Positions 1 through 8,780 of a stretch of 64,000 nt of DNA are shown here, one piece after another. Both the position numbers and the translations under genes were made by a program. The notes below the pieces were generated by a model. The model saw nothing but the letters and a program-made list of their open reading frames with translations, was not told where the DNA came from and ran no database searches. Source of the DNA: Pseudomonas viridiflava (GTDB lineage: Bacteria > Pseudomonadota > Gammaproteobacteria > Pseudomonadales > Pseudomonadaceae); NCBI RefSeq assembly GCF_900591205.1, contig NZ_UUPU01000044.1, positions 1 through 64,000 of the forward strand, read 5' to 3'. Position 1 is the stretch's first letter; each line of letters starts with the position of its first letter.

Positions 1-30
1 AAATCCCCGTATCTTTCGATACGAGGATTT
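1..30 (-). terminator. Rho-independent terminator of the tRNA cluster
   Basis: Read on the minus strand, a 13-bp stem (with G-U pairs) closes on a GAAA tetraloop and ends in TTT at the window edge, just downstream of the last tRNA-Pro gene. The T-tract may continue outside the window. Confidence 0.7.
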
Positions 31-36
31 TTAATA

Positions 37-113
37 TGGTCGGGGTAAGGGGATTCGAACTCCTGACATCCTGCTCCCAAAGCAGGCGCGCTACCGGACT
101 GCGCTATACCCCG
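37..113 (-). tRNA. tRNA-Pro(TGG), copy 2 in transcription order
   Basis: A 77-nt cloverleaf with anticodon TGG, the TTCGAAT T-loop, a seven-pair acceptor stem (CGGGGTA/TACCCCG) and an encoded CCA end at 37-39. It is identical to the copy at 288-364. It is separated from the upstream tRNA genes by a terminator at 115-140, so it depends on read-through or on its own promoter. Confidence 0.97.
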
Positions 114-114
114 G

Positions 115-140
115 AAAAAAAAGGCGACCTTTCAGTCGCC
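115..140 (-). terminator. Terminator between tRNA-Lys and the second tRNA-Pro
   Basis: On the minus strand, a GGCGAC/GTCGCC stem with a 6-nt loop is followed by eight T (plus-strand A at 115-122). It lies downstream of tRNA-Lys and upstream of tRNA-Pro copy 2. Confidence 0.8.
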
Positions 141-206
141 TTCTTCGATCAGCGCTTTTGGCCTCTGATCTTAAGATTCGATTCCAGCGTTAACTGGTCT
201 CAAAAA

Positions 207-282
207 TGGTGGGTCGTGTGGGATTCGAACCTACGACCAATTGGTTAAAAGCCAACTGCTCTACCAACTGAGCTAACGACCC
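207..282 (-). tRNA. tRNA-Lys(TTT)
   Basis: A 76-nt cloverleaf with anticodon TTT, acceptor stem GGGTCGT/ACGACCC and encoded CCA at 207-209. It lies between the two identical tRNA-Pro genes, downstream of tRNA-Pro copy 1 in transcription order. Confidence 0.97.
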
Positions 283-287
283 AAATA

Positions 288-364
288 TGGTCGGGGTAAG
301 GGGATTCGAACTCCTGACATCCTGCTCCCAAAGCAGGCGCGCTACCGGACTGCGCTATACCCCG
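288..364 (-). tRNA. tRNA-Pro(TGG), copy 1 in transcription order
   Basis: A 77-nt cloverleaf with anticodon TGG and encoded CCA at 288-290, identical to 37-113. The identity extends a few bases into both flanks (about 284-365 against 33-114), which indicates a recent local duplication. Confidence 0.97.
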
Positions 365-374
365 GTTTTGAAAT

Positions 375-450
375 TGGCTCCGTGACCAGGACTCGAACCT
401 GGGACCCAATGATTAACAGTCATTTGCTCTACCGACTGAGCTATCACGGA
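375..450 (-). tRNA. tRNA-Asn(GTT)
   Basis: A 76-nt cloverleaf with anticodon GTT, acceptor stem TCCGTGA/TCACGGA and encoded CCA at 375-377. It is the first tRNA after the promoter at 541-568. Confidence 0.97.
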
Positions 451-540
451 ACTACATATTTCAAATGTACAACTTTTACTGCGGTGTAACTCTCTCTTCG
501 GCTTGTCCGTATCGCTACGTTCATGCCTCTGAGGCGCGCT

Positions 541-568
541 ATTCTACAATCTTAAAAACCCCTGTCAA
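541..568 (-). promoter_or_regulatory. Sigma-70 promoter of the tRNA operon
   Basis: On the minus strand: TTGACA (563-568), a 16-bp spacer, then TAGAAT (541-546), followed by a GC-rich discriminator (GCGCGCC). That discriminator is typical of stable-RNA promoters under stringent control. Transcription would start near 534, about 85 bp before tRNA-Asn. Confidence 0.85.
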
Positions 569-700
569 CCCTTTAAATTGCTTTTAAGACAATGATTTGC
601 GCTTCTTTCTGATTTCTTCTTGGGGAGAAGAAACCCGTGGGCTGACGTTGCTGCGGGGCGCACTTTACAAGCCTTTGCCTTACAGTTCAACGCCCTATCG

Positions 701-727
701 AAAAAAAAGGCCCCGCAATGCGGGGCC
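701..727 (-). terminator. Rho-independent terminator of clpB
   Basis: A GGCCCCGC/GCGGGGCC stem with a 3-nt loop, followed on the minus strand by eight T (plus A at 701-708), 26 bp beyond the clpB stop codon. Confidence 0.9.
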
Positions 728-753
728 TACTCTTATCGCCATAGCGGCGGGGC

Positions 754-3318
754 TCAGTGGAAGACGATTTCGTCGTTTTCCACGCTTGCCGTAACGCTGG
801 TGCCCGGCATGAAGCTGCCCGACAGGATCAACTGCGCCAGCGGGTTCTCGATCCAGCGCTGGATCGCACGTTTCAAAGGCCGTGCGCCATACACCGGGTC
901 GTAACCGACCGCGATCAGCTTGTCCAACGCCTCGCGGCTCAGCTCCAGCGACAGCTCGCGCTCGGCCAGACGGCCACGCAGGCGGCCCAACTGGATCTCG
1001 GTAATGCCCGCGATCTGATCCCGCGCCAAAGGCTCGAAGATCACCACTTCATCGACCCGGTTGATAAATTCCGGGCGGAAATGCGAGGTCAGCGCATCCA
1101 TTACCGCAGCGCGCTGCGCCTCACGATCACCCACCAGTTCCTGGATCTGCGCCGAGCCCAGGTTGGAGGTCATTACGATCACCGTGTTGCGAAAATCCAC
1201 CGTACGCCCGTGACTGTCCGTCAGACGGCCATCTTCCAGCACCTGCAGCAGGATGTTGAACACATCAGGGTGGGCCTTCTCGACCTCATCCAGCAGGATC
1301 ACCGAGTAAGGCTTACGCCGCACGGCTTCGGTCAGGTAACCGCCCTCCTCGTAGCCCACATAGCCTGGTGGAGCACCGATCAGGCGCGCCACCGAGTGTT
1401 TTTCCATGAACTCGGACATATCAATCCTCACCATGGCCTCTTCAGTATCAAAGAGGAACTCGGCCAGGGCCTTGCACAGCTCGGTCTTACCCACGCCGGT
1501 CGGGCCAAGGAACATGAACGAGCCGCTCGGACGGTTCGGGTCGGACAAGCCGGCGCGCGAACGCCGTACCGCGTTGGACACCGCCACCACGGCCTCTTCC
1601 TGGCCGATGACGCGCTGGTGCAACAGGCTTTCCATTTTCAACAGCTTGTCGCGCTCACCTTCGAGCATTTTCGACACAGGTATGCCGGTCCACTTGGAAA
1701 CCACTTCGGCGATTTCTTCCTCGGTCACCTTGCTGCGCAGCAACTGGTTTTCAGACTTGCCGTGCTGGTCGACCATCTGCAGGCTGCGCTCCAGATCGGG
1801 GATCACCCCGTACTGCAACTCGGCCATGCGGTTCAGGTCGCCTTTACGGCGTGCGGCTTCCAGTTCTTGACGGGACTGCTCGATCTTTTGCTGGATCTGC
1901 GCCGAGCCCTGCACTTCGGCTTTTTCCGAGGTCCAGATTTCTTCGAGGTCCGAATACTCGCGCTCCAGACGCACGATTTCTTCCTGGAGTTTTTCCAGGC
2001 GTTTCTTCGCCGCGTCGTCCTCTTCTTTTTTCAGGGCCTGGGATTCGACTTTCAGTTGAATCAGGCGCCGATCCAGGCGGTCGAGCACTTCCGGCTTGGA
2101 GTCGATTTCCATGCGGATACGGCTGGCCGCTTCGTCGATCAGGTCGATGGCCTTGTCCGGCAGCTGACGGTCGGTGATATAGCGATGGCTCAATTTGGCC
2201 GCCGCAATGATCGCGCCGTCGGTGATCGCCACCTTGTGGTGCACCTCATAACGCTCTTTCAGGCCACGCAGGATCGCGATGGTGTCTTCTTCGCTCGGCT
2301 CCTCCACCAGTACTTTCTGGAAACGCCGCTCAAGGGCCGCGTCCTTCTCGATGTACTGGCGATACTCGTTAAGCGTGGTCGCGCCGACGCAATGCAACTC
2401 GCCCCGCGCCAACGCCGGCTTGAGCATGTTGCCGGCATCCATGGAGCCTTCGCCTTTACCGGCACCGACCATGGTGTGCAGTTCGTCGATAAACAGAATG
2501 ATCTGCCCTTCCTGCTTCGACAGTTCATTGAGCAGGGATTTGAGGCGTTCTTCGAACTCGCCACGGAACTTGGCACCGGCGATCAACGACCCCATGTCCA
2601 ACGACAGCAGGCGCTTGCCTTTAAGGCCGTCCGGCACTTCACCATTGATGATGCGCTGGGCCAGCCCCTCGGCAATCGCGGTTTTACCCACACCAGGCTC
2701 ACCGATCAGCACCGGGTTGTTCTTGGTGCGACGCTGCAGGACCTGGATGGTGCGACGAATCTCATCGTCACGACCGATCACCGGATCAAGCTTGCCCTCT
2801 TCGGCGCGCTTGGTCAGGTCGACCGTATATTTATCCAGGGCCTGGCGCGACTCCTCATGGTTGGGGTCATTCACCGCCTCGCCGCCACGCAGGTTGTTGA
2901 TGGCGTTTTCCAGGGCTTTCTTGCTCACGCCCTGGCCCAGCAACAATTTGCCAAGCTTGCTGTTGTCGTCCATCGCGGCGAGCAGCACCAGTTCGCTGGA
3001 GATGAACTGATCACCTTTCTGCTGGGCCAGGCGATCGGCCTGGTTGAGCAGGCGCGCCAGGTCCTGCGACATATTCACGTCGCCAGTAGGATTTTGGATT
3101 TTCGGCAGTTGGTCGAGCTCTTTGCTCAACTCCTTGCGCAGGCTGTTGACGTCAAAGCCCACTTGCATCAACAAGGGCTTGATAGAACCACCTTGCTGAT
3201 CCAGAAGTGCCTGCATCAAGTGCGCAGGCTCGATGGCCGGGTGGTCGAGGCCCACCGCCAGGGATTGGGAGTCCGATAAGGCCAACTGCAATTTGCTGGT
3301 TAAACGATCAATACGCAT
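754..3318 (-). CDS. clpB: ATP-dependent disaggregase ClpB
   Basis: ClpB is the Hsp100 chaperone that pulls polypeptides out of aggregates together with DnaK. The 854-residue protein has the full family layout: Clp N-domain (about 1-145), first AAA+ module with Walker A GEPGVGKT near 206, the coiled-coil middle domain (about 410-520), second AAA+ module with GPTGVGKT near 605, and the C-terminal ClpB small domain. The ATG at 3316-3318 follows a good ribosome site (GGAAGG). It is monocistronic: a sigma-32-type promoter lies just upstream and a strong terminator just downstream. Confidence 0.98.
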   Translation of the reverse strand: MRIDRLTSKLQLALSDSQSLAVGLDHPAIEPAHLMQALLDQQGGSIKPLLMQVGFDVNSLRKELSKELDQLPKIQNPTGDVNMSQDLARLLNQADRLAQQKGDQFISSELVLLAAMDDNSKLGKLLLGQGVSKKALENAINNLRGGEAVNDPNHEESRQALDKYTVDLTKRAEEGKLDPVIGRDDEIRRTIQVLQRRTKNNPVLIGEPGVGKTAIAEGLAQRIINGEVPDGLKGKRLLSLDMGSLIAGAKFRGEFEERLKSLLNELSKQEGQIILFIDELHTMVGAGKGEGSMDAGNMLKPALARGELHCVGATTLNEYRQYIEKDAALERRFQKVLVEEPSEEDTIAILRGLKERYEVHHKVAITDGAIIAAAKLSHRYITDRQLPDKAIDLIDEAASRIRMEIDSKPEVLDRLDRRLIQLKVESQALKKEEDDAAKKRLEKLQEEIVRLEREYSDLEEIWTSEKAEVQGSAQIQQKIEQSRQELEAARRKGDLNRMAELQYGVIPDLERSLQMVDQHGKSENQLLRSKVTEEEIAEVVSKWTGIPVSKMLEGERDKLLKMESLLHQRVIGQEEAVVAVSNAVRRSRAGLSDPNRPSGSFMFLGPTGVGKTELCKALAEFLFDTEEAMVRIDMSEFMEKHSVARLIGAPPGYVGYEEGGYLTEAVRRKPYSVILLDEVEKAHPDVFNILLQVLEDGRLTDSHGRTVDFRNTVIVMTSNLGSAQIQELVGDREAQRAAVMDALTSHFRPEFINRVDEVVIFEPLARDQIAGITEIQLGRLRGRLAERELSLELSREALDKLIAVGYDPVYGARPLKRAIQRWIENPLAQLILSGSFMPGTSVTASVENDEIVFH

Positions 3319-3392
3319 TAGTCACCTTCCTTTTGAGCAGGCCGGAGCTATAAACACACTTCCTGAATGAAGAAACCTGCCAGATGTCCCTA

Positions 3393-3421
3393 TAGATGCG
3401 GTCGATTCTGGGAGATTCAAG
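3393..3421 (-). promoter_or_regulatory. Sigma-32 (heat-shock) promoter of clpB
   Basis: On the minus strand: CTTGAA (3416-3421), a 14-bp spacer, then CCGCATCTA (3393-3401). The E. coli RpoH consensus is CTTGAAA-N11-16-CCCCATNTA, so the -10 has one mismatch. It lies 75 bp before the clpB start codon. Confidence 0.8.
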
Positions 3422-3451
3422 CTACAGAGAGTTGACGCAGATCAGAAGAGT

Positions 3452-4177
3452 CTAGCGCTCAAGCCAGATAAGGGAGGCAAACCGACCGGTGCGAGGGCTG
3501 CGGCGGTAAGAAAAGAAACGAGGGTCGGTGACGGTGCAGAAACCGCCGCCATATACGGCGGTGATGCCGCGTGCGGCCAGGCGCAGACGCGCCAGCTGGT
3601 AGATGTCAGCCATGAACTTGCCGGGATTGCGGCTCGGCACAAAGGCTTCGGCAGTAATCGGCAGATACTGCATAAAGGCTTCACGCACTTCCGGCCCGAC
3701 TTCGAAGGCTTGCGGGCCGATTGCGGGGCCCAACCAGACCAGTACATCGGCAGGCTCGGTCTCCAGGCTCTCAAAGGCTGCTTCCAGCACACCTGCCGCC
3801 AGCCCACGCCAACCGGCATGGGCCGCAGCCACACGGGTGCCGGCGCGGTTGCAGAACAACGCGGGCAGGCAATCGGCGGTCATTGAGGTGCAGGCGACAC
3901 CCGGCGTGCGGGTCCAGCTGCCATCGGCTTCGACGGTACGCGACGGGTCAGCCTCGACCACGGTTGTACCGTGGACCTGGCGCAGCCATGCAGGCTGAAT
4001 ATCAAAGGCATCGGTAAGACGACGGCGATTTTCAAGGACGGCCTCCAGGCTGTCCTCGACATGATCACCCAGATTGAGGCTGTCGAACGGCGCCAGACTG
4101 ACGCCGCCCGCACGGGTAGTGACGCAGGCTTTGACCCAAGCCGGCGCAGGCCAGTCAGGAATCAGCCAGTCACTCAT
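3452..4177 (-). CDS. pgeF: Peptidoglycan editing factor PgeF (YfiH, laccase-domain family)
   Basis: A 241-residue member of the YfiH/DUF152 family, called PgeF for its role in removing wrongly incorporated residues from muropeptide precursors; family members also show purine nucleoside phosphorylase or polyphenol-oxidase-like activity in vitro. The metal-site segments are visible: VHG near residue 68, a cysteine after MTADCLP, and AAAHAGWRG. Its ATG overlaps the rluD stop by 4 bp (ATGA), so the two are translationally coupled. The rluD-pgeF order is common in gammaproteobacteria. Confidence 0.93.
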   Translation of the reverse strand: MSDWLIPDWPAPAWVKACVTTRAGGVSLAPFDSLNLGDHVEDSLEAVLENRRRLTDAFDIQPAWLRQVHGTTVVEADPSRTVEADGSWTRTPGVACTSMTADCLPALFCNRAGTRVAAAHAGWRGLAAGVLEAAFESLETEPADVLVWLGPAIGPQAFEVGPEVREAFMQYLPITAEAFVPSRNPGKFMADIYQLARLRLAARGITAVYGGGFCTVTDPRFFSYRRSPRTGRFASLIWLER

Positions 4178-5136
4178 CCGATAAACGCCTCGCGATCCTG
4201 CTTGAGCAGCGACAACAACCAGACCAGATCGTCCGGCAGAGGCGATTCCCAGCTCATCCGCTTACCGCTCGTCGGATGATCCAGCTCCAGGAAACGTGCA
4301 TGCAGGGCCTGGCGCGGGAAGGATTTCAGCGATTCGACCATGGTCTGGCTCGCCGCCGGCGGAATACGGAAGCGACCACCGTAGGCCGGATCGCCGACCA
4401 ACGGGAAGTTGATGTGGGCCATGTGCACGCGAATCTGGTGGGTACGACCGGTTTCCAGCTTGACCCGCACATGGGTGTGAGAGCGGAAACGCTCCAACAC
4501 ACGGTAGTGACTGACGGCCTGCTTGCCGCCCTCCATCACCGCCATACGCTGGCGCTGCTGGCCGTGGCGGCCAATCGGTGCGTTGATCTTGCCACCTGCC
4601 ACCACCACGCCGATCACGATGCACTCGTAGATCCGGCTGACGCTGCGGCTCTGCAATTGTGTGACCAACTGCGTCTGAGCCTGAATGGTCTTGGCCACTA
4701 CCATCAAGCCGGTGGTGTCCTTGTCCAGGCGGTGCACGATGCCGCAGCGCGGCACATTAATGATGTCCGGCACGTGGTGCAGCAGGGCATTGAGCAAGGT
4801 GCCATCAGCGTGCCCGGCTGCCGGGTGAACCACCAGACCTGCGGGTTTGTTGATGACCAGGATGTCATCGTCCTCGTAGACGATATCCAGCTCAATGTCT
4901 TGGGCGACCCATTCTCCCTGGGCTTCCTGCTCGGCAGTCAGCTCAAGAATCGCACCGCCATGCACTATGTCTCGCGGGCGGATAACCGCTCCATCCACAG
5001 TCAGGCGGCCGTCTTTGATCCAGGCGGAAAGGCGCGAGCGCGAGTGCTCAGCGAATAATTGTGCGGCGACTTGATCGAGGCGTTGGCCGCCCAATTCGGA
5101 CGGCACCTCTGCGCGAAGTTCAATTTTATCGGACAT
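4174..5136 (-). CDS. rluD: 23S rRNA pseudouridine(1911/1915/1917) synthase RluD
   Basis: RluD isomerises uridines 1911, 1915 and 1917 in helix 69 of 23S rRNA. The 320-residue protein has an N-terminal S4 RNA-binding domain (about 17-75) and the RluA-family catalytic domain with HRLDKDTTG, where D138 is the expected catalytic aspartate. The GRTHQIRVH motif lies near residue 235. Length matches the family. It is first in a two-gene unit with pgeF and is divergent from bamD. Confidence 0.96.
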   Translation of the reverse strand: MSDKIELRAEVPSELGGQRLDQVAAQLFAEHSRSRLSAWIKDGRLTVDGAVIRPRDIVHGGAILELTAEQEAQGEWVAQDIELDIVYEDDDILVINKPAGLVVHPAAGHADGTLLNALLHHVPDIINVPRCGIVHRLDKDTTGLMVVAKTIQAQTQLVTQLQSRSVSRIYECIVIGVVVAGGKINAPIGRHGQQRQRMAVMEGGKQAVSHYRVLERFRSHTHVRVKLETGRTHQIRVHMAHINFPLVGDPAYGGRFRIPPAASQTMVESLKSFPRQALHARFLELDHPTSGKRMSWESPLPDDLVWLLSLLKQDREAFIG

Positions 5137-5285
5137 GCTCAGACTAGGCGTGGCACAGCCTTTGGTTTCGGCTGCGCGCTTGTGGTTAAATACGGCGTCT
5201 TTTGCCCCGAGGCTTTCAACGGGGCGCTCATCATAACAGGACGGCCCCGCCCAAGACAGCGGCCGTCATAGGGACGCAAGCCGCC

Positions 5286-6311
5286 ATGCAAGTGAAACAC
5301 CTGCTGCTGATCGCCATCCTCGCCATGACTGCTGCTTGCTCGTCAACAAAGGAAGTCGTCGACGAAAACCTGAGCGAAGTCGAGTTGTACCAACTGGCTC
5401 AGAAAGACTTGGACAACAATAGCTACACCAGCGCCACAGCGAAGCTGAAGGCACTGGAGTCGCGCTATCCGTTCGGGCGTTACGCCGACCAGGCCCAGCT
5501 CGAGCTGATCTACGCCAACTACAAGAACGCCGAGCCTGAGGCTGCCAAGTCTGCCGCAGAGCGTTTTATCCGTCTGCATCCGCAGCACCCGAACGTCGAC
5601 TATGCCTACTACATGAAGGGCCTGACCTCGTTCGACCAGGATGTTGGCCTGCTGGCGCGCTTCCTGCCGCTGGACATGACCAAGCGTGACCCGGGCGCTG
5701 CCCGCGACTCCTACAACGAGTTCGCCCAGCTGACCAGCCGCTACCCCAACAGCCGCTACGCGCCGGACGCCAAGCAGCGCATGATCTACCTGCGCAACCT
5801 GCTGGCCTCCTACGAGATCCACGTGGCCCACTACTACCTGACCCGTCAGGCGTACGTAGCCGCCGCCAACCGTGGTCGTTATGTAGTGGAAAACTTCCAG
5901 GAAACCCCTTCGGTGGGCGACGGCCTGGCAGTGATGACCGAGGCTTACCAGCGTCTGCACCTGGACGAGCTGGCCAACACCAGTCTGGAAACCCTGAAAC
6001 TCAACTACCCGGATCACCCAAGCCTGAAGGACGGCCAGTTCGTACCTCAGGTGGCCGAGGCGGATAACCGTTCGTGGCTGAGCAAATACACCCTGGGCCT
6101 GATCGAGTCCCGTCCACCGCTGCCGCCGGGCGAAACCCGCGCCAACCAGGACGTGATCAAGCAGTACCAGGACGCCAAGGAAGCGATTCCTTCGGAACTC
6201 AAGCCGCACGACGAGAACGGCGACGTGATCGAAGAGGAAGAGCCGCAGGCCCTGGGCAACAACCAGGACCGTTCGTGGTTCAGCTACATGACCTTCGGCG
6301 TGTTCGACTGA
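5286..6311 (+). CDS. bamD: Outer membrane assembly lipoprotein BamD
   Basis: BamD is the essential TPR lipoprotein partner of BamA in the outer-membrane protein assembly machine. I chose the ATG at 5286 (341 residues) because it gives a proper lipoprotein signal, with hydrophobic LLLIAILAM before TAAC (lipidated C18), and has AGGGA upstream; an open frame extends to 5202 without signal-peptide character. TPR-like helices ([32 protein letters not shown] type) fill residues about 30-240. A strong terminator follows. The acidic C-terminal tail is a feature of Pseudomonas BamD. Confidence 0.96.
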   Translation: MQVKHLLLIAILAMTAACSSTKEVVDENLSEVELYQLAQKDLDNNSYTSATAKLKALESRYPFGRYADQAQLELIYANYKNAEPEAAKSAAERFIRLHPQHPNVDYAYYMKGLTSFDQDVGLLARFLPLDMTKRDPGAARDSYNEFAQLTSRYPNSRYAPDAKQRMIYLRNLLASYEIHVAHYYLTRQAYVAAANRGRYVVENFQETPSVGDGLAVMTEAYQRLHLDELANTSLETLKLNYPDHPSLKDGQFVPQVAEADNRSWLSKYTLGLIESRPPLPPGETRANQDVIKQYQDAKEAIPSELKPHDENGDVIEEEEPQALGNNQDRSWFSYMTFGVFD

Positions 6312-6327
6312 TCAGTCGGCACGACGC

Positions 6328-6358
6328 AAAAAGGGAGCCCCTCGGGGCTCCCTTTTTT
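6328..6358 (+). terminator. Terminator of bamD
   Basis: A perfect 9-bp stem (GGGAGCCCC/GGGGCTCCC) with a 2-nt TC spacer at the apex, flanked by A5 and T6. It lies 21 bp after the bamD stop and could act on both strands. Confidence 0.92.
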
Positions 6359-6437
6359 ATGGGCCAGCATTATTGCTCTGTGCGCCTGCCACGTCCTTGG
6401 CTAAACTGGCGCATTCCCTGTCGAGAAACTACCTACC

Positions 6438-6671
6438 ATGGTTCGTCTACTGTTCTGGATTGCCGTCATTGCTGCCGCGGTATGGTTCTGGCGCAAATTC
6501 AAAAGCCCGGCCGCTAAACAGCAACGTGCCAGCGAGCCCGGCGCAGCCCTGATGGTGCGTTGCGCCCACTGCGGCGTGCACCTGCCGCAGGATCGCGCAC
6601 TCAGCTCACGCCAGGAGTGGTACTGCACCCAGGCGCATCTGGAACAAGGGCCGAAGTCTATCCAGCGTTGA
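6438..6671 (+). CDS. Small membrane-anchored protein, PP0621 family
   Basis: A 77-residue protein with one N-terminal membrane helix (about 1-20), a basic linker, then two cysteine pairs: CAHC near residue 42 and a later single Cys in WYCTQAHLEQ. This resembles a small zinc-ribbon-like domain. Such proteins occur widely next to bamD and thiO in Pseudomonas; their function is not known to me. Its last 14 bp overlap the 3' end of the convergent thiO gene. Confidence 0.8.
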   Translation: MVRLLFWIAVIAAAVWFWRKFKSPAAKQQRASEPGAALMVRCAHCGVHLPQDRALSSRQEWYCTQAHLEQGPKSIQR

Positions 6672-7767
6672 GTCGACCGGCGGGCGCATAAGGTGCCGGG
6701 TCAATAATTGGCGCACGCTTGAGCAACAAGTCGGTAAACAATTGGCAGGATGCCGGCGCCAGCACCAAGCCATTGCGGTAATGCCCACAGTTGAGCCACA
6801 ACCCCTTGAACCCCGGCACCTCACCAATGTAAGGAATACCTTCGGGTGAGCCGGGGCGCAAACCGGCCCAGTGCCCCACCACCTCTGCATCCGCCAGCGC
6901 GGGAATCAACTCGACCGCCGAAGCCTTGAGGCTTTCCAGCGCGGTTTCAGTCGGCGTCTTGTCGAAGCCTTCATGCTCCAGGGTGCTGCCGATCAGGATG
7001 TGCCCGTCACGCCGTGGAATCGCATAACGCCCCTTGGCCAGGACCATGCTCGACAGGAAGTCCGAGGCGCACTTGTACAGAATCATCTGCCCCTTGACCG
7101 GCTCCACTGGCAACGCCAAGCCCAGCGTGCCCAGCAGATCACCACTCCACGCCCCGGCGGCCAGCACCACCTGATCACCGAAAATCGGGCCTGCTGCCGT
7201 GTTTACACCGACTACGCTGTCGCCATCCAGCACAAACCCGGCGACCTCGCACTGCTCGTGAATCGTCACACCGGGCAGCGCCAACAGCGCCGCCTTGAGG
7301 GATTTGACCAGGCGCGGGTTACGCACATTGGCCACGTTGGCCATATAGATCGCCTGGGAATATCCGCTGCCCAACACCGGGACGGCATCATGGGCGGCGG
7401 ATACATCCATTTTGCTCAAGGGCCGCCCTTCACGGACCGCCCAGGCCAGGGCGTCGGCCTCGTCATCCAGGTCCAGCCAGTACAAGCCTGTGGTGTGAAC
7501 CTCGGGGTCGACGCCCGTGGCAGCAAACAAGCGCTCTGCCAGTTGCGGGTAAAAATCCTGGGACCAATGGGCCAGCGCTGTGACTGCCGGGCTATAGCGC
7601 CATGGGTACAAGGGCGAAACAATGCCACCGCCAGCCCAGGAAGACTCCTGCCCCAGCCCTGCCCGTTCCAGCAGCACCACGGCCTGCCCTTGGGTCGCCA
7701 GGTTATACGCCGTCAACAAGCCGATGACTCCGCCACCGACAATCACCACCTGCTGTTGCTTAGCCAT
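6658..7767 (-). CDS. thiO: Glycine oxidase ThiO, FAD-dependent
   Basis: ThiO oxidises glycine to iminoglycine for the thiazole half of thiamine. The protein begins with the dinucleotide-binding motif VVIVGGGVIG (about 7-16) of the DAO family. I place the start at the ATG at 7765-7767 (369 residues), which puts the Rossmann motif at the N-terminus; the open frame runs to 7920 but its upstream part overlaps the pilE 3' end and lacks domain character. It is downstream of the minor pilin genes on the same strand, a conserved Pseudomonas arrangement. Confidence 0.9.
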   Translation of the reverse strand: MAKQQQVVIVGGGVIGLLTAYNLATQGQAVVLLERAGLGQESSWAGGGIVSPLYPWRYSPAVTALAHWSQDFYPQLAERLFAATGVDPEVHTTGLYWLDLDDEADALAWAVREGRPLSKMDVSAAHDAVPVLGSGYSQAIYMANVANVRNPRLVKSLKAALLALPGVTIHEQCEVAGFVLDGDSVVGVNTAAGPIFGDQVVLAAGAWSGDLLGTLGLALPVEPVKGQMILYKCASDFLSSMVLAKGRYAIPRRDGHILIGSTLEHEGFDKTPTETALESLKASAVELIPALADAEVVGHWAGLRPGSPEGIPYIGEVPGFKGLWLNCGHYRNGLVLAPASCQLFTDLLLKRAPIIDPAPYAPAGRLNAG

Positions 7768-7829
7768 CATTTGATCCAGCCGATAAATAGGAACAAGCGC
7801 ACCGGGCGCCCAATCATCCAGCATCTGCA

Positions 7830-8231
7830 TCATTGCCCCCAGCACGTCTGAAGCGACATGTGCGGCGCCGCACCAGGGTTGGCCCGCGCACCGGTGCTGG
7901 TCAGGCTGAACGCGCCGCAAAGGTCGCCCGCCATCACCGAGTCGAGGACCGGCGTGGCCACCAAGTGGAAGTCCTGAGGGTTCAATGCAGCGGTGATTCT
8001 ATAGCGATCATTGCCCGTACTGACGCCGCTTGCGTCAATAAAAGTGCCGTTCCTCGTATAAAAGCGCTCCAGATGCTGAGCCTGCTCGCCCAAGAGCGCG
8101 ACGACTTGTGCGCGGTACGCCTTTTTCACGTGCCCGGTATACCCGGGGTAAGCGATCCCGGCCAGCAGCGCGATGATCGCCACGGCAATCAGTAACTCGA
8201 TCAGGGTAAAGCCCTGGCTTTCCTTGCCCAT
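7830..8231 (-). CDS. pilE: Type IV minor pilin PilE-like
   Basis: A 133-residue prepilin. The leader MGKESQG precedes the class III cleavage site [14 protein letters not shown], with Glu at position 5 of the mature protein, followed by the long hydrophobic helix and a globular domain with two cysteines near the C-terminus (DLCGAF and LQTCWGQ), matching the pilin D-loop. A GGAGC ribosome site precedes the ATG. It starts only 11 bp after the pilX stop; in P. aeruginosa pilY1 and pilY2 lie between pilX and pilE, and they are absent here. Confidence 0.9.
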   Translation of the reverse strand: MGKESQGFTLIELLIAVAIIALLAGIAYPGYTGHVKKAYRAQVVALLGEQAQHLERFYTRNGTFIDASGVSTGNDRYRITAALNPQDFHLVATPVLDSVMAGDLCGAFSLTSTGARANPGAAPHMSLQTCWGQ

Positions 8232-8242
8232 CCTGTTGCTCC

Positions 8243-8773
8243 TTATTGAAGTTGCCGCCACATCACTCGCCGAAACCGCGAGCCGCCTTCTTCCTCCACC
8301 CGCGCAAACACGCTCTCCAGCACCGTGCGCGATTGACCGCTCAGCCCGACGGCCGTCACCCGATAGACAGCGGCCGGGGTTTGCGGCGCAAAATGCGCCA
8401 GCCCCACGCCAATCCCCAGCGATTGCAGCCCGTAAAGGCCGCCTTTCAGGGCAACCCAGGTCACACCTGAAACCGGTTTGAGCCCGGCACCCATCACTGA
8501 CAGCGCCTCCCCCGGCGGCGCGCAGCTTACAATCGACCCGCACAACGGCAACGCCGCAGCGCCCTGCCTTACCCTCGCCTCACCCAGCCGCAAGCCACTT
8601 TCGGCATGCTGAAACGCCTGGTTGCGATGCCACAGGCTGGCGGCGACCTTTTGCTGCGCCACAGCCCCTTGCATCGACGACAAGCCAACCAGCGACAGCA
8701 ACAGCAGGAACACCAGGCTGACCAGCAGGACCATGCCCGCCTGCCGCGCGTACAAGCTTTCGCAAAGCACCAT
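8243..8773 (-). CDS. pilX: Type IV pilus minor protein PilX-like
   Basis: A 176-residue prepilin-like protein with the motif QAG|MVLLVSLVFLLLLSLVG (about 12-30), followed by the characteristic FQHAESGLRLGE segment. This is the PilX_N type domain. In P. aeruginosa PilX belongs to the priming complex of the pilus tip together with PilV, PilW, FimU, PilE and PilY1. The gene lies 7 bp after the pilW stop in the same operon. Confidence 0.85.
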   Translation of the reverse strand: MVLCESLYARQAGMVLLVSLVFLLLLSLVGLSSMQGAVAQQKVAASLWHRNQAFQHAESGLRLGEARVRQGAAALPLCGSIVSCAPPGEALSVMGAGLKPVSGVTWVALKGGLYGLQSLGIGVGLAHFAPQTPAAVYRVTAVGLSGQSRTVLESVFARVEEEGGSRFRRVMWRQLQ

Positions 8774-8780
8774 GCTCGCC

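Larger units (their letters stand above)
451..753. other. Intergenic region: tRNA leader and promoter, clpB terminator
   Basis: This 303-bp stretch has no credible gene. The tRNA leader fills 451-535, the promoter is at 541-568, and the clpB terminator is at 701-727. I see nothing else in 569-700; two short plus-strand reading frames here have no coding character. Confidence 0.7.

Noticed and set aside
469..474. Isolated TGTACA in the tRNA leader as a LitR site
   Set aside because: There is no second half-site at a 12-bp distance. The same holds for the TGTACA near 43262 upstream of pagL.
757..3279. 840-codon open frame antisense to clpB
   Set aside because: It is the mirror of clpB caused by GC-rich third positions. 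Its protein is His/Gln/Arg-rich without domains, has no ribosome site, and clpB is unmistakable.
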